From the NCBI RefSeq assembly GCF_011317445.1, contig NZ_JAAAPL010000003.1, positions 186,001-250,000 of the forward strand: a DNA stretch of 64,000 nucleotides, read 5' to 3'. Source of the stretch: Chelativorans multitrophicus. Its GTDB lineage: Bacteria; Pseudomonadota; Alphaproteobacteria; Rhizobiales; Rhizobiaceae. A model generated the notes under the pieces. The model was given only the letters and a program-made list of their open reading frames with translations, was not told where the DNA came from and did not search any database. A program made the translations under genes and the position numbers. Numbering within the stretch: the stretch's first letter is position 1; each line of letters opens with the position of its first letter. Positions 56,901 through 64,000 of this stretch are shown piece by piece.

Positions 56901-58412
56901 ATGGCTTTGAAACAGGAAACGCTTGAAATCCTTTCCCGGCTAGGCGTGGCGGCCGAGTTACTTACGGGCGGCGATCTCGTGGTCCGCAGCCCGGTGACGG
57001 GCGAGGAGATCGCGGCGCTGCGGACCGTCTCGGCGGCTGAGGCGAACGCGGCGATCGAAAAGGCCGACGTGGCATTCCGCGAATGGCGCATGGTGCCGGC
57101 CCCCAAGCGCGGCGAGCTGGTGCGGCTTTTGGGCGAAGAGCTGCGCGCCGCCAAGGCAGACCTGGGGCGGCTGGTCTCGATCGAGGTGGGCAAGATCCCG
57201 TCCGAAGGGCTGGGCGAGGTGCAGGAAATGATCGACATCTGCGATTTCGCCGTGGGCCTCTCGCGCCAGCTCTACGGCCTCACAATCGCCACCGAGCGGC
57301 CTGGCCATCGCATGATGGAGACCTGGCATCCGCTCGGCGTGGTGGGCGTCATCTCCGCCTTCAACTTCCCAGTCGCGGTCTGGTCTTGGAACGCCGCGCT
57401 CGCCTTGGTCTGCGGCGACGCCGTGGTGTGGAAGCCGTCGGAGAAGACGCCGTTGACGGCGCTCGCCTGCAGGGCAATCTTCGAGAAAGCGGCTGCGCGG
57501 GCGGGAGGCGTGCCTGAGGGGCTGCTCGCCGTGCTGGTCGGCGCCCGCGATGTCGGCGAGGCGCTGGTCGACCATCCGAAGGTCCCGCTCGTGTCGGCCA
57601 CGGGCTCGACCCGCATGGGCCGCGACGTCGGCCCGCGTCTGGCGAAGCGCTTCGCCCGCGCGATCCTCGAGCTTGGCGGCAACAATGCCGGCATCGTCTG
57701 CCCCACGGCCGATCTCGACATGGCGCTGCGCGCCATAGCCTTCGGCGCCATGGGCACCGCCGGCCAGCGCTGCACCACGCTGCGGCGGTTGTTCGTGCAT
57801 GAGAGCGTCTATGGGCAGCTCGTGCCGCGGCTGCGGAAGGCATATGAGAGCGTGTCAGTCGGCAGCCCGCTCACGACGAACGCCCTTGTCGGTCCGCTGA
57901 TCGACAAGGCGGCCTATGACGGCATGTTGAAGGCCCTTGAAGCCGCAAGGGCGCTGGGCGGCAAAGTGGTGGGAGGACAGCGCGTCGAGAACGGCCATGC
58001 GGACGCCTATTACGTGCGACCGGCACTGGTCGAAATGCCGGAGCAGGCAGGCCCGGTGCTGGAGGAAACCTTCGCGCCCATCCTCTACGTGATGAAATAC
58101 TCTGATTTCAACGAGGCGCTGCGGCTGCACAACGCCGTCGGCGCAGGCCTCTCCTCCTCGATCTTCACGCGGGACATCCAGGAATCGGAGCGGTTCCTCT
58201 CGGTCGAGGGCTCCGACTGCGGGATCGCCAATGTCAATATCGGCACCTCGGGCGCGGAGATCGGCGGCGCGTTCGGCGGCGAGAAGGAGACGGGCGGCGG
58301 CCGTGAGTCGGGCTCAGACGCCTGGAAGGCCTATATGCGCCGCGCCACCAACACGGTGAACTATTCGACCGCGCTGCCGCTGGCGCAGGGCGTCAGCTTC
58401 GATATCGAGTGA
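56901..58412 (+). CDS. amaB: ALDH7-type aldehyde dehydrogenase (aminoadipate-semialdehyde dehydrogenase, AmaB-like)
   Basis: NAD-dependent aldehyde dehydrogenase of 503 residues, antiquitin (ALDH7) type. Asn155 (SAFNFP), Glu257 (LELGG) and nucleophile Cys291 (GQRCTT) are intact. The ETGGGRESGSDAWKAYMRR end is characteristic of the group acting on 2-aminoadipate 6-semialdehyde. GAAGGAA precedes ATG 56901. It lies between hglS and an aminotransferase gene, which matches the pipecolate/lysine route in Pseudomonas. Other ALDH7 substrates (betaine aldehyde) are possible. Confidence 0.88.
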   Translation: MALKQETLEILSRLGVAAELLTGGDLVVRSPVTGEEIAALRTVSAAEANAAIEKADVAFREWRMVPAPKRGELVRLLGEELRAAKADLGRLVSIEVGKIPSEGLGEVQEMIDICDFAVGLSRQLYGLTIATERPGHRMMETWHPLGVVGVISAFNFPVAVWSWNAALALVCGDAVVWKPSEKTPLTALACRAIFEKAAARAGGVPEGLLAVLVGARDVGEALVDHPKVPLVSATGSTRMGRDVGPRLAKRFARAILELGGNNAGIVCPTADLDMALRAIAFGAMGTAGQRCTTLRRLFVHESVYGQLVPRLRKAYESVSVGSPLTTNALVGPLIDKAAYDGMLKALEAARALGGKVVGGQRVENGHADAYYVRPALVEMPEQAGPVLEETFAPILYVMKYSDFNEALRLHNAVGAGLSSSIFTRDIQESERFLSVEGSDCGIANVNIGTSGAEIGGAFGGEKETGGGRESGSDAWKAYMRRATNTVNYSTALPLAQGVSFDIE

Positions 58413-58422
58413 GAGCTGGCTG

Positions 58423-59658
58423 ATGGACACGCAGACGGCTATCTCCGACGCATCGTTCCGGCCCGCAACGCGGGTCGCCTCGCTCGGGGTATCTGAGATC
58501 CTGCAGATCGGCGCACGTGCCGCGCAGATGAAGCGCGCAGGCGAGGACGTCATCGTGCTGGGCGCCGGCGAGCCTGACTTCGACACGCCGGAAAATGTGA
58601 AGGACGCCGCCACGCGCGCAATGGCGCGCGGGGAGACCAAGTACACCCATCTCGACGGCTCGCCGGCAATGAAGGAGGCGGTGCGGCACAAATTTCTCTC
58701 CGAGAACAGGCTCGACTTCACCACCGATGAGATCACCGTATCGGCCGGCGCCAAGCAGATCATCTACAACGCCTTCATGGCCACGCTCGATCCCGGCGAC
58801 GAGGTCATCCTGCCGGCGCCTTACTGGACCTCTTATATGGATGTCGTGCGTATCTGCGGCGCAACGCCGGTCGTAGTCGCGTGCGATGCGGAAAACGGCT
58901 TCCGTGCGACCGCTGAGCAGATTGAACGTGCTATCACGCCGCGCACCCGATGGCTTCTTCTCAATTCACCCTCGAATCCCAGCGGCGCGGCCTATGGCGC
59001 GGAAGATTATCGTCCTATCCTCGATATGCTTATGCGGAACCCGCATGTCTGGCTGATGGCGGACGATATCTACGAGCATATCGTCTATGACGGGTTCGAA
59101 TTCGTCACGCCCCTAGCGCTCGAGCCACGGCTCCGCGGCCGCACGCTGACGATCAACGGTGTCTCGAAAGCCTATGCCATGACCGGCTGGCGGATCGGCT
59201 ATGGCGCAGGACCGCAGCCGCTCGTCAAAGCGATGTCGGTCATTCAGAGCCAGAGCACCTCCAACCCATGTTCCATCAGTCAGGCTGCCGCCATAGAGGC
59301 GCTCACCGGCCCGCAAGAGTTCCTTGCCGAACGCCGCGAGAGCTTCCGCGAGCGACGTGACCTCGTCGTCACTGGCCTGAATACCATCGAAGGTATCGAA
59401 TGCCGCGTGCCGGAAGGTGCATTCTACGCCTTCGCGGGCTGCGGCGGCCTGCTCGGACGTCGAACTTCGGACGGCAGTGAAATCGTGAGCGACCGCGATC
59501 TGGCGAACTACCTTCTCAAAGACGCCAAAGTGGCGGTCGTCCCGGGCTCCGCCTTTGGGCTCTCACCCTTCTTCCGCATCTCTTATGCCACCTCCAAATC
59601 AGAATTGACGGAAGCATTGCGGAGAATTGGGGAGGCCTGCCGACGGCTCGTGAGCTAA
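58423..59658 (+). CDS. Class I/II aminotransferase (aspartate-aminotransferase fold)
   Basis: PLP enzyme of 411 residues in subfamily Igamma. Lys249 (NGVSKAYAMTGWR) holds the cofactor, LNSPSNPSG binds it, and an Arg near FRISYATSK binds the alpha-carboxylate. Aspartate is the default substrate of this subfamily, but the operon position behind hglS and amaB suggests 2-aminoadipate to 2-oxoadipate transamination. It starts ten bases after amaB, so co-transcription is likely. Confidence 0.88.
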   Translation: MDTQTAISDASFRPATRVASLGVSEILQIGARAAQMKRAGEDVIVLGAGEPDFDTPENVKDAATRAMARGETKYTHLDGSPAMKEAVRHKFLSENRLDFTTDEITVSAGAKQIIYNAFMATLDPGDEVILPAPYWTSYMDVVRICGATPVVVACDAENGFRATAEQIERAITPRTRWLLLNSPSNPSGAAYGAEDYRPILDMLMRNPHVWLMADDIYEHIVYDGFEFVTPLALEPRLRGRTLTINGVSKAYAMTGWRIGYGAGPQPLVKAMSVIQSQSTSNPCSISQAAAIEALTGPQEFLAERRESFRERRDLVVTGLNTIEGIECRVPEGAFYAFAGCGGLLGRRTSDGSEIVSDRDLANYLLKDAKVAVVPGSAFGLSPFFRISYATSKSELTEALRRIGEACRRLVS

Positions 59659-59812
59659 CCCGGTATGGCGAAGCCAGCCGCGCATGCTCTTGGGCTGTCT
59701 GCACCAAGTGCTCGGGCGAAACCTCCCGCTATTCCCGGCTCGGGGGGACGTAGTCCACAGGCGGACCATGCTCTTGCCTGCGGTCCGGGTCCGGAACCGG
59801 CCGGAAAACAGA

Positions 59813-60532
59813 TCAGCGCCGCCTAAGTGACATTCGATAGCTGAAGCGGTCTCCGGGGTGCTGCGAGACAGAGATATAGATTGGGCTACCCGCCGATTGG
59901 TAGCGCCTTACGATCTCCAGCGCGGGGCTTTTGGCAACGCTTTTCAGGGCGTCGGCCTTTTTGTCGTCAAGCAGAATCGGACGGATCGTCTGGACGACCT
60001 CGTCGACGATCACGCCGTATTGATCTGCTATAAGGTCGGCGATGAGTCCGCGTTGGCCGGGCAACGACCTCGCTACCTCGGCATATTCGGGAGAGATGAA
60101 GTTGTCCGTCCAGCAGATGGGCGGCGCGGCCGAGCCCGGCTCAATGCGCATGACGCTAACGAGATACCATCGCTTGCCCGGGGCGCACCCCATTCGCCGC
60201 GCCAGCTCCTCATCGGCAACGATGTCTCGCTGGTCGATAATGATCCGTTCCGTCGCTGCTCCAAAATGCGCGAGTTCCTCGATCGATGCTGTCGATGCGT
60301 TGTACCCGCGCGGGTTGGCGGCGATGACCCGGGTACCGACGCCCTTCTGGCACGTGACGAACCCCATCGACTCAATGCGATCGAGCGCCGAGCGGACCGT
60401 AGCGCGGCTCACCCCACGTTCGGCGGCGATCTCGAGTTCAGTCGGCATTAGTGAACCGACCGCGTAGTCGCCGTTCTTGATCGCCTGAACCAGATTCTCC
60501 GATAGCTCCGCATAAATGGGACGCTTGCGCAT
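59813..60532 (-). CDS. GntR family transcriptional regulator (HutC/UTRA type)
   Basis: A 239-residue regulator with an N-terminal winged helix (about 8-72; LMPTELEIAAERGVSRATVR, GVGTRVIA) and a C-terminal UTRA ligand-binding domain (about 95-235). It is divergent from the TRAP transporter genes, and a perfect inverted repeat lies between them, so it most likely controls both itself and the transporter. The aminotransferase gene faces it from the other side. Confidence 0.9.
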   Translation of the reverse strand: MRKRPIYAELSENLVQAIKNGDYAVGSLMPTELEIAAERGVSRATVRSALDRIESMGFVTCQKGVGTRVIAANPRGYNASTASIEELAHFGAATERIIIDQRDIVADEELARRMGCAPGKRWYLVSVMRIEPGSAAPPICWTDNFISPEYAEVARSLPGQRGLIADLIADQYGVIVDEVVQTIRPILLDDKKADALKSVAKSPALEIVRRYQSAGSPIYISVSQHPGDRFSYRMSLRRR

Positions 60533-60589
60533 TCAGACACCCTCCCCTGGAGTTTATCCCTAGCAACGTCGTTGACTCGCCGCAATTGC

Positions 60590-60618
60590 TTGACTAGGTA
60601 CGTACTAGAAAATATGTA
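60590..60618 (+). promoter_or_regulatory. Likely TRAP operon promoter overlapped by GntR operator
   Basis: TTGACT (60590-60595) is followed after 17 bases by TATGTA (60613-60618, three of six). The -35 box is good and the -10 box weak. The spacer is almost filled by the inverted repeat, so a bound regulator would occlude polymerase. Confidence 0.4.
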
Positions 60619-60625
60619 CGTACCT
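60596..60625. promoter_or_regulatory. Perfect inverted repeat, GntR operator candidate
   Basis: AGGTACGTAC (60596-60605) and GTACGTACCT (60616-60625) are perfect 10-base arms around a 10-base A/T-rich centre. Each arm itself contains the palindrome GTAC-GTAC, so the site could hold two dimers. It lies between the GntR gene and the TTG start of the TRAP permease. Confidence 0.75.
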
Positions 60626-60648
60626 GATTTGGCGAATGGGAGGAAGCC

Positions 60649-62760
60649 TTGTCTGGCGACACCGAGCACAAATTTATCGACGCTGCGGTCGAAGATGCCG
60701 AGAAGTTCGATTTCGGCTCAAAGCACAGAAATTTAAACGGCTGGCAGAAAGCTACGATCGGCGCGCTGTGCGTGCTTTATGCGGTGTTCCACCTCATGGT
60801 GCTGAACTTCGTGCAGCTCGATGCCTGGGTCTTCCGCGCGGTCCACGTCAATATCGCCGCGGTCATCGCTTTCGCCATGTATGCGCCCTTCGGTCGGCCG
60901 GGCGAAAAAGTCCCCGCGATGGACATGCTGCTCTCCGTCGTCGCGATCGTAGCCACGGGCTATATCTGGTGGAACCTCAACGCGCTGATCCTGCGCACCG
61001 GGGTCCTGATGACCACCACCGACGTCCTGGTAGCCACGGCCGGCATCGTCGTGGTCATTGAGTTCACCCGCCGCACCTCCGGCCTCGCGCTGCCGATCCT
61101 CGCCGGAATCTTTATCCTATACGGCTTCGTCGGGCCGTGGCTTCCGGGAGTCCTGTTTCATCGGGGATACAGCTTCGGCGAGTTCACGACCTTCGTTTAC
61201 TCGATGGAAGGCATCTTTGGCATCACCACCGCCGCCGCGGCACTCTATATCGTTCTCTTCGTGCTGTTCGCCGCCTTCCTCCAGGTTTCCAAGGTCGGCG
61301 ACTTTTTCATGAACCTGGCCTTCGGCGCCTTCGGCTGGCTGCGCGGCGGCCCGGCCAAGGTCTCGCTGTTCGGTTCAATTCTCTTCGGCATGATCTCCGG
61401 CTCGGGTGTGGCCAACGTCGTCGCGTCCGGAACCTTCACCATCCCCGTCATGAAGCGGGTGGGGTACAAGCCGTCGAGCGCAGGCGCGATCGAGGCTGCG
61501 GCCTCAACGGGCGGGCAACTCACGCCACCGATCATGGGTGCCGGCGCATTTATCATGGCGGAAGTAACGGGTATTCCCTACACCACGATCATCGTCGCGG
61601 CTCTCATACCCTGCCTCCTCTATTATTTCGCCGTCTACGTGCACATCGATCTGGAAGCGCGCAAGGAAGGCATCGAGGGCCTGCCCCGCGCAGACCTGCC
61701 GCCGCTGAAGCCGATGATGCGCGACGCCTTCGTGCTTGCTCCTCTCGCAGTGCTTCTCATCTTTCTCTTTGCCGGTTTCTCGATCATTTCGGCCGGCTCC
61801 TGGGGCATTGCGATCTCCGTTCTTGTGATGCTGCAGCAACGACTCGGCATCGACACGCGGGTTCACGCCGCGCCGATCCTGTGTGCGCTGGCGACGGTCG
61901 TGCTTCTGCCCGGCGTGCCTGCCAGCACGCATGGCGGCATCGCCTTTGCGGTCGGTCTCATCGCCATCCTGGCGGCCGCGATCGTCGGGCGGCATGCCGC
62001 ACTGGCCGATGCGCTGAAAGGAACGGGCGTTGATATTCTCGAGGCGCTTTCCATCGGCACGCGCCAATCGCTTCAATTGGCAGCCGTCTGCGCATGTGCC
62101 GGCATCGTCGTTGGCGTGATCGGTCTGACCGGGCTTGGCGGGCGGTTTTCGGCGCTGCTTTTGGGCGTTGCCGGCCAGAGCGAAATGCTGGCGCTCGCCT
62201 TCGCCATGATCATCGCCCTGATCCTCGGCATGGGTATGCCGACCACCGCAGCCTACGCCATCGCAGCCAGCGTGGTCGCGCCCGCCTTGCAGCGCATGGG
62301 GCTGCCAGTGCTGCCGGTGCATCTCTTTATCTTCTACTACGCGGTGATTTCGACGATCACGCCGCCGATCGCGCTTTCCGCCTTCGCGGGTGCTGCGCTG
62401 GCGGGCGCCGATCCATGGAAGACGGCGTTCAAGTCGGTGCGCTACGGCATCGCCGCCTTCATCGTCCCGTTTCTGTTCATCCACAATCAGGGCATCCTGT
62501 TGGAAGGCAGCGTCATCGACATCGTCAGGACGACGTTGACCGCGCTCATCGGGATCTGGGGCATCGCAACCGCCTCGGAAGGTTGGTTTGCCGGTCGTCT
62601 TTCGGCATTCCTGCGGATTGCCCTTGCAGCGGCGGCCCTGCTGCTCATCGCCGGCGACATTTACACCGACATCGCCGGCCTAGTCCTGATCGCGGCATTC
62701 GTCGCCTACAGGACGCTTCGCGCACGTTCGCGCGCAGTTCACCACCCATCCGGAATTTGA
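60649..62760 (+). CDS. TAXI-type TRAP transporter fused permease (DctQ-DctM)
   Basis: A 703-residue membrane protein with about 17-19 helices, in which the small (DctQ) and large (DctM) subunits are one chain, as in TAXI-TRAP systems. GSILFGMISGSGVANVVASGTFTIP and GMGMPTTAAYAIAASVVAPAL are the family segments. The TTG start at 60649 has GGGAGGAA five bases before it, clearly better than any ATG nearby. It imports a carboxylate or amino-acid-like solute by ion gradient together with the TAXI protein encoded next. Confidence 0.92.
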   Translation: MSGDTEHKFIDAAVEDAEKFDFGSKHRNLNGWQKATIGALCVLYAVFHLMVLNFVQLDAWVFRAVHVNIAAVIAFAMYAPFGRPGEKVPAMDMLLSVVAIVATGYIWWNLNALILRTGVLMTTTDVLVATAGIVVVIEFTRRTSGLALPILAGIFILYGFVGPWLPGVLFHRGYSFGEFTTFVYSMEGIFGITTAAAALYIVLFVLFAAFLQVSKVGDFFMNLAFGAFGWLRGGPAKVSLFGSILFGMISGSGVANVVASGTFTIPVMKRVGYKPSSAGAIEAAASTGGQLTPPIMGAGAFIMAEVTGIPYTTIIVAALIPCLLYYFAVYVHIDLEARKEGIEGLPRADLPPLKPMMRDAFVLAPLAVLLIFLFAGFSIISAGSWGIAISVLVMLQQRLGIDTRVHAAPILCALATVVLLPGVPASTHGGIAFAVGLIAILAAAIVGRHAALADALKGTGVDILEALSIGTRQSLQLAAVCACAGIVVGVIGLTGLGGRFSALLLGVAGQSEMLALAFAMIIALILGMGMPTTAAYAIAASVVAPALQRMGLPVLPVHLFIFYYAVISTITPPIALSAFAGAALAGADPWKTAFKSVRYGIAAFIVPFLFIHNQGILLEGSVIDIVRTTLTALIGIWGIATASEGWFAGRLSAFLRIALAAAALLLIAGDIYTDIAGLVLIAAFVAYRTLRARSRAVHHPSGI

Positions 62761-62775
62761 TCAGAGGAGGACAAA

Positions 62776-63765
62776 ATGATCAGATCGATTATCTGCATAC
62801 TCGGTATGGCGGCGATCCTGCCGGCCTCGGCCCAGGAGGCCGACCGGAGCGACTGGCCCAACACCGTGGTGATCGGAACCGCGTCGCCCGGCGGCACCCA
62901 TGCGATCTACGGCCAGGGTGTGGCCAGCATCATCTCCAACCATGTCGGCGTGTCGGCTTCCACGCAGCAGACGCAGGGTCCGACGCAAAACCTCGTGCTG
63001 GTCCATTCCGACCGCATCAATGTCGGCCTGACCACCATGGGGCCCGCTTATGAGGCCATGCAGGGCGAACTGGATCTCGATCCAGGCACCGAATACAGCG
63101 ACGTCCGCGCTTTGTTTCCCATGTATATCACACCGTTCCAGGCCGCGGCGCTTGAGCGCAGCGGGATTAGCTCAGTTTCCGATCTGGCTGGTCGCACCAT
63201 CGGTGCCGGTCCGCGAGGCGGCACCGGCGGCACGTACTGGGCCCGCTGGCTCGAGACGCTAGGCGTCGACGCCTCCATCCAGAACGGCCCGCTGGGCGAC
63301 CAAACCTCGCAGCTCGCCGACGGCCGGCTTGATGCCGTGACCACCGCGGCAGGGTTGCCTATCGCGGCGTTCTCCGAGCTCGAGACGCTGGCGCCGACCG
63401 TCTTCTTCGGTCTGTCGCAGGAAGAGATCGATACGCTTCGCGATACGGTCCCCTATGCGGTCGAATTCACAATCCCTGCGAACACATACAGCTCTCAGCC
63501 GGAAGACATCCAAACGCTGGCGATGTGGAACGTGGCTTTCACCAACGAACGTATGCCCGAATCGCTCGCCTACGAGATCGTGAAGGCCGTATTCGAAAAT
63601 CAGGAAGAGCTGGTCGCCACGCACGCGTCGGCCAAGGAGACGCTGCTCGAGAACGTCGCCGCCGCGAACGACTTCATGCCCTATCACCCAGGTGCCGTAC
63701 GCTACTACCGCGAGCAGGGGATCGAGCTCCCCGAAGCAGTCATCCCCGCTGAAATGGCTGAATGA
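62776..63765 (+). CDS. TAXI family TRAP transporter solute-binding protein
   Basis: Periplasmic receptor of 329 residues with a signal peptide (MIRSIICILGMAAILPASAQ). VVIGTASPGGTHAIYGQGVASII and GAGPRGGTGGTYWARWL are typical TAXI segments that line the ligand site. It starts 15 bases after the permease gene behind GAGGAGG. The few TAXI proteins studied bind glutamate-like ligands; the ligand here is unknown. Its stop overlaps or abuts the next gene. Confidence 0.92.
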   Translation: MIRSIICILGMAAILPASAQEADRSDWPNTVVIGTASPGGTHAIYGQGVASIISNHVGVSASTQQTQGPTQNLVLVHSDRINVGLTTMGPAYEAMQGELDLDPGTEYSDVRALFPMYITPFQAAALERSGISSVSDLAGRTIGAGPRGGTGGTYWARWLETLGVDASIQNGPLGDQTSQLADGRLDAVTTAAGLPIAAFSELETLAPTVFFGLSQEEIDTLRDTVPYAVEFTIPANTYSSQPEDIQTLAMWNVAFTNERMPESLAYEIVKAVFENQEELVATHASAKETLLENVAAANDFMPYHPGAVRYYREQGIELPEAVIPAEMAE

Positions 63766-63773
63766 GAATATCG

Positions 63774-64000
63774 ATGGCGACCTTCTTTCCTCAATCAGTG
63801 ACGGCACTCGACTCCCCGCTTTACGGGCGTAGCTTCGCCGATGACAAAATGCGCGAGCTCTTTTCCGCGCAAAGCTTCATTTCTCGCTGTGTAGAAACGG
63901 AGGTCGCCCTCGCCAGGGCGCAGGCGCGCCTCGGCATTATTCCCGAAGACGCAGCGGCGGGCATCACCGCCGCTGCCAGAACCTTCGCGCCTGAGATGGA
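63774..64000 (+). CDS. Fumarase-superfamily lyase, 3-carboxy-cis,cis-muconate cycloisomerase-like (3' end outside window)
   Basis: The first 75 codons of a protein that runs off the window. TALDSPLYGRSFADDKMREL, then FISRCVETEVALARAQARLG and IIPEDAAAGI, match the N-terminal domain of PcaB/adenylosuccinate-lyase-type enzymes. The ATG at 63774 has GAGAA five bases upstream; the in-frame ATG at 63762, which overlaps the TAXI stop, is the alternative. The signature loop of the superfamily (GSSxMPxKxN) would lie beyond the edge. Coupled to a TAXI transporter, it may split an imported succinyl-type compound rather than act in the protocatechuate pathway. Confidence 0.75.
   Translation, partial: MATFFPQSVTALDSPLYGRSFADDKMRELFSAQSFISRCVETEVALARAQARLGIIPEDAAAGITAAARTFAPEM

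Overview
The window is high-GC DNA, densely packed on both strands, from an alphaproteobacterium of the Hyphomicrobiales. Phyllobacteriaceae (Mesorhizobium / Chelativorans / Nitratireductor-like) is the most likely family. The evidence is the block lptC-lptA-lptB-rpoN-hpf-ptsN, the block sppA-ihfB-lapA, an OlsB-type ornithine-lipid acyltransferase, a DUF1150/Hsp20 pair, and the many short-chain dehydrogenases and peptide-type ABC transporters usual in rhizobial relatives. The family assignment is inferred from gene order and protein style; no rRNA gene is present to test it.

Region 1 (1-10.5 kb): an oxidoreductase and stress-type cluster (SDR, SRPBCC protein, zinc alcohol dehydrogenase, SDR). 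It is followed on the minus strand by olsB, a hybrid histidine kinase, an AcuI/YhdH-type reductase, lspA and two RNA methyltransferases. Region 2 (10.6-19.4 kb): chromosomal core. It holds a small membrane protein, a truncated ornithine cyclodeaminase remnant, lapA, ihfB, sppA, the LPS-export genes lptCAB, sigma-54 rpoN, hpf, ptsN, a DUF1150 gene and a small heat-shock gene with a possible RNA thermometer. Region 3 (19.4-32.2 kb): phosphonate genes (2H phosphoesterase, phnM, phnN), then nucleoside salvage (add, upp, deoA, purine nucleoside phosphorylase, cdd) with a nucleoside-type ABC importer, followed by small stress, regulatory and hypothetical genes.

Region 4 (32.5-64 kb) is a catabolic island that continues past the right edge. 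Its first half has an IclR regulator, two complete peptide/opine-type ABC importers with fused double ATPases, a crotonase and acyl-CoA ligase pair, and a three-subunit flavoprotein dehydrogenase of the opine-oxidase/HcnABC type. An old-yellow-enzyme/TMADH-like flavoprotein, a mercaptopyruvate sulfurtransferase and a cystathionine-lyase-type enzyme follow. Its second half has a DUF1338 2-oxoadipate dioxygenase/decarboxylase (HglS type), an ALDH7-type aminoadipate-semialdehyde dehydrogenase and a class I aminotransferase. Together these three could carry aminoadipate semialdehyde (from lysine or pipecolate) to 2-hydroxyglutarate. A GntR regulator, a TAXI-type TRAP transporter and the start of a fumarase-superfamily lyase come last.

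The clearest new signals are regulatory. A 12-bp motif, CAWTGCAATWCG, occurs in front of three separate island transcription units. At two of them it sits at the same place inside a 32-bp conserved block that begins at the -10 box. A perfect 10-10-10 inverted repeat lies between the GntR gene and the TRAP genes. A sigma-54-like sequence overlaps the -35 box of the likely rpoN promoter. A 14-bp-stem inverted repeat precedes the CGNR regulator gene.
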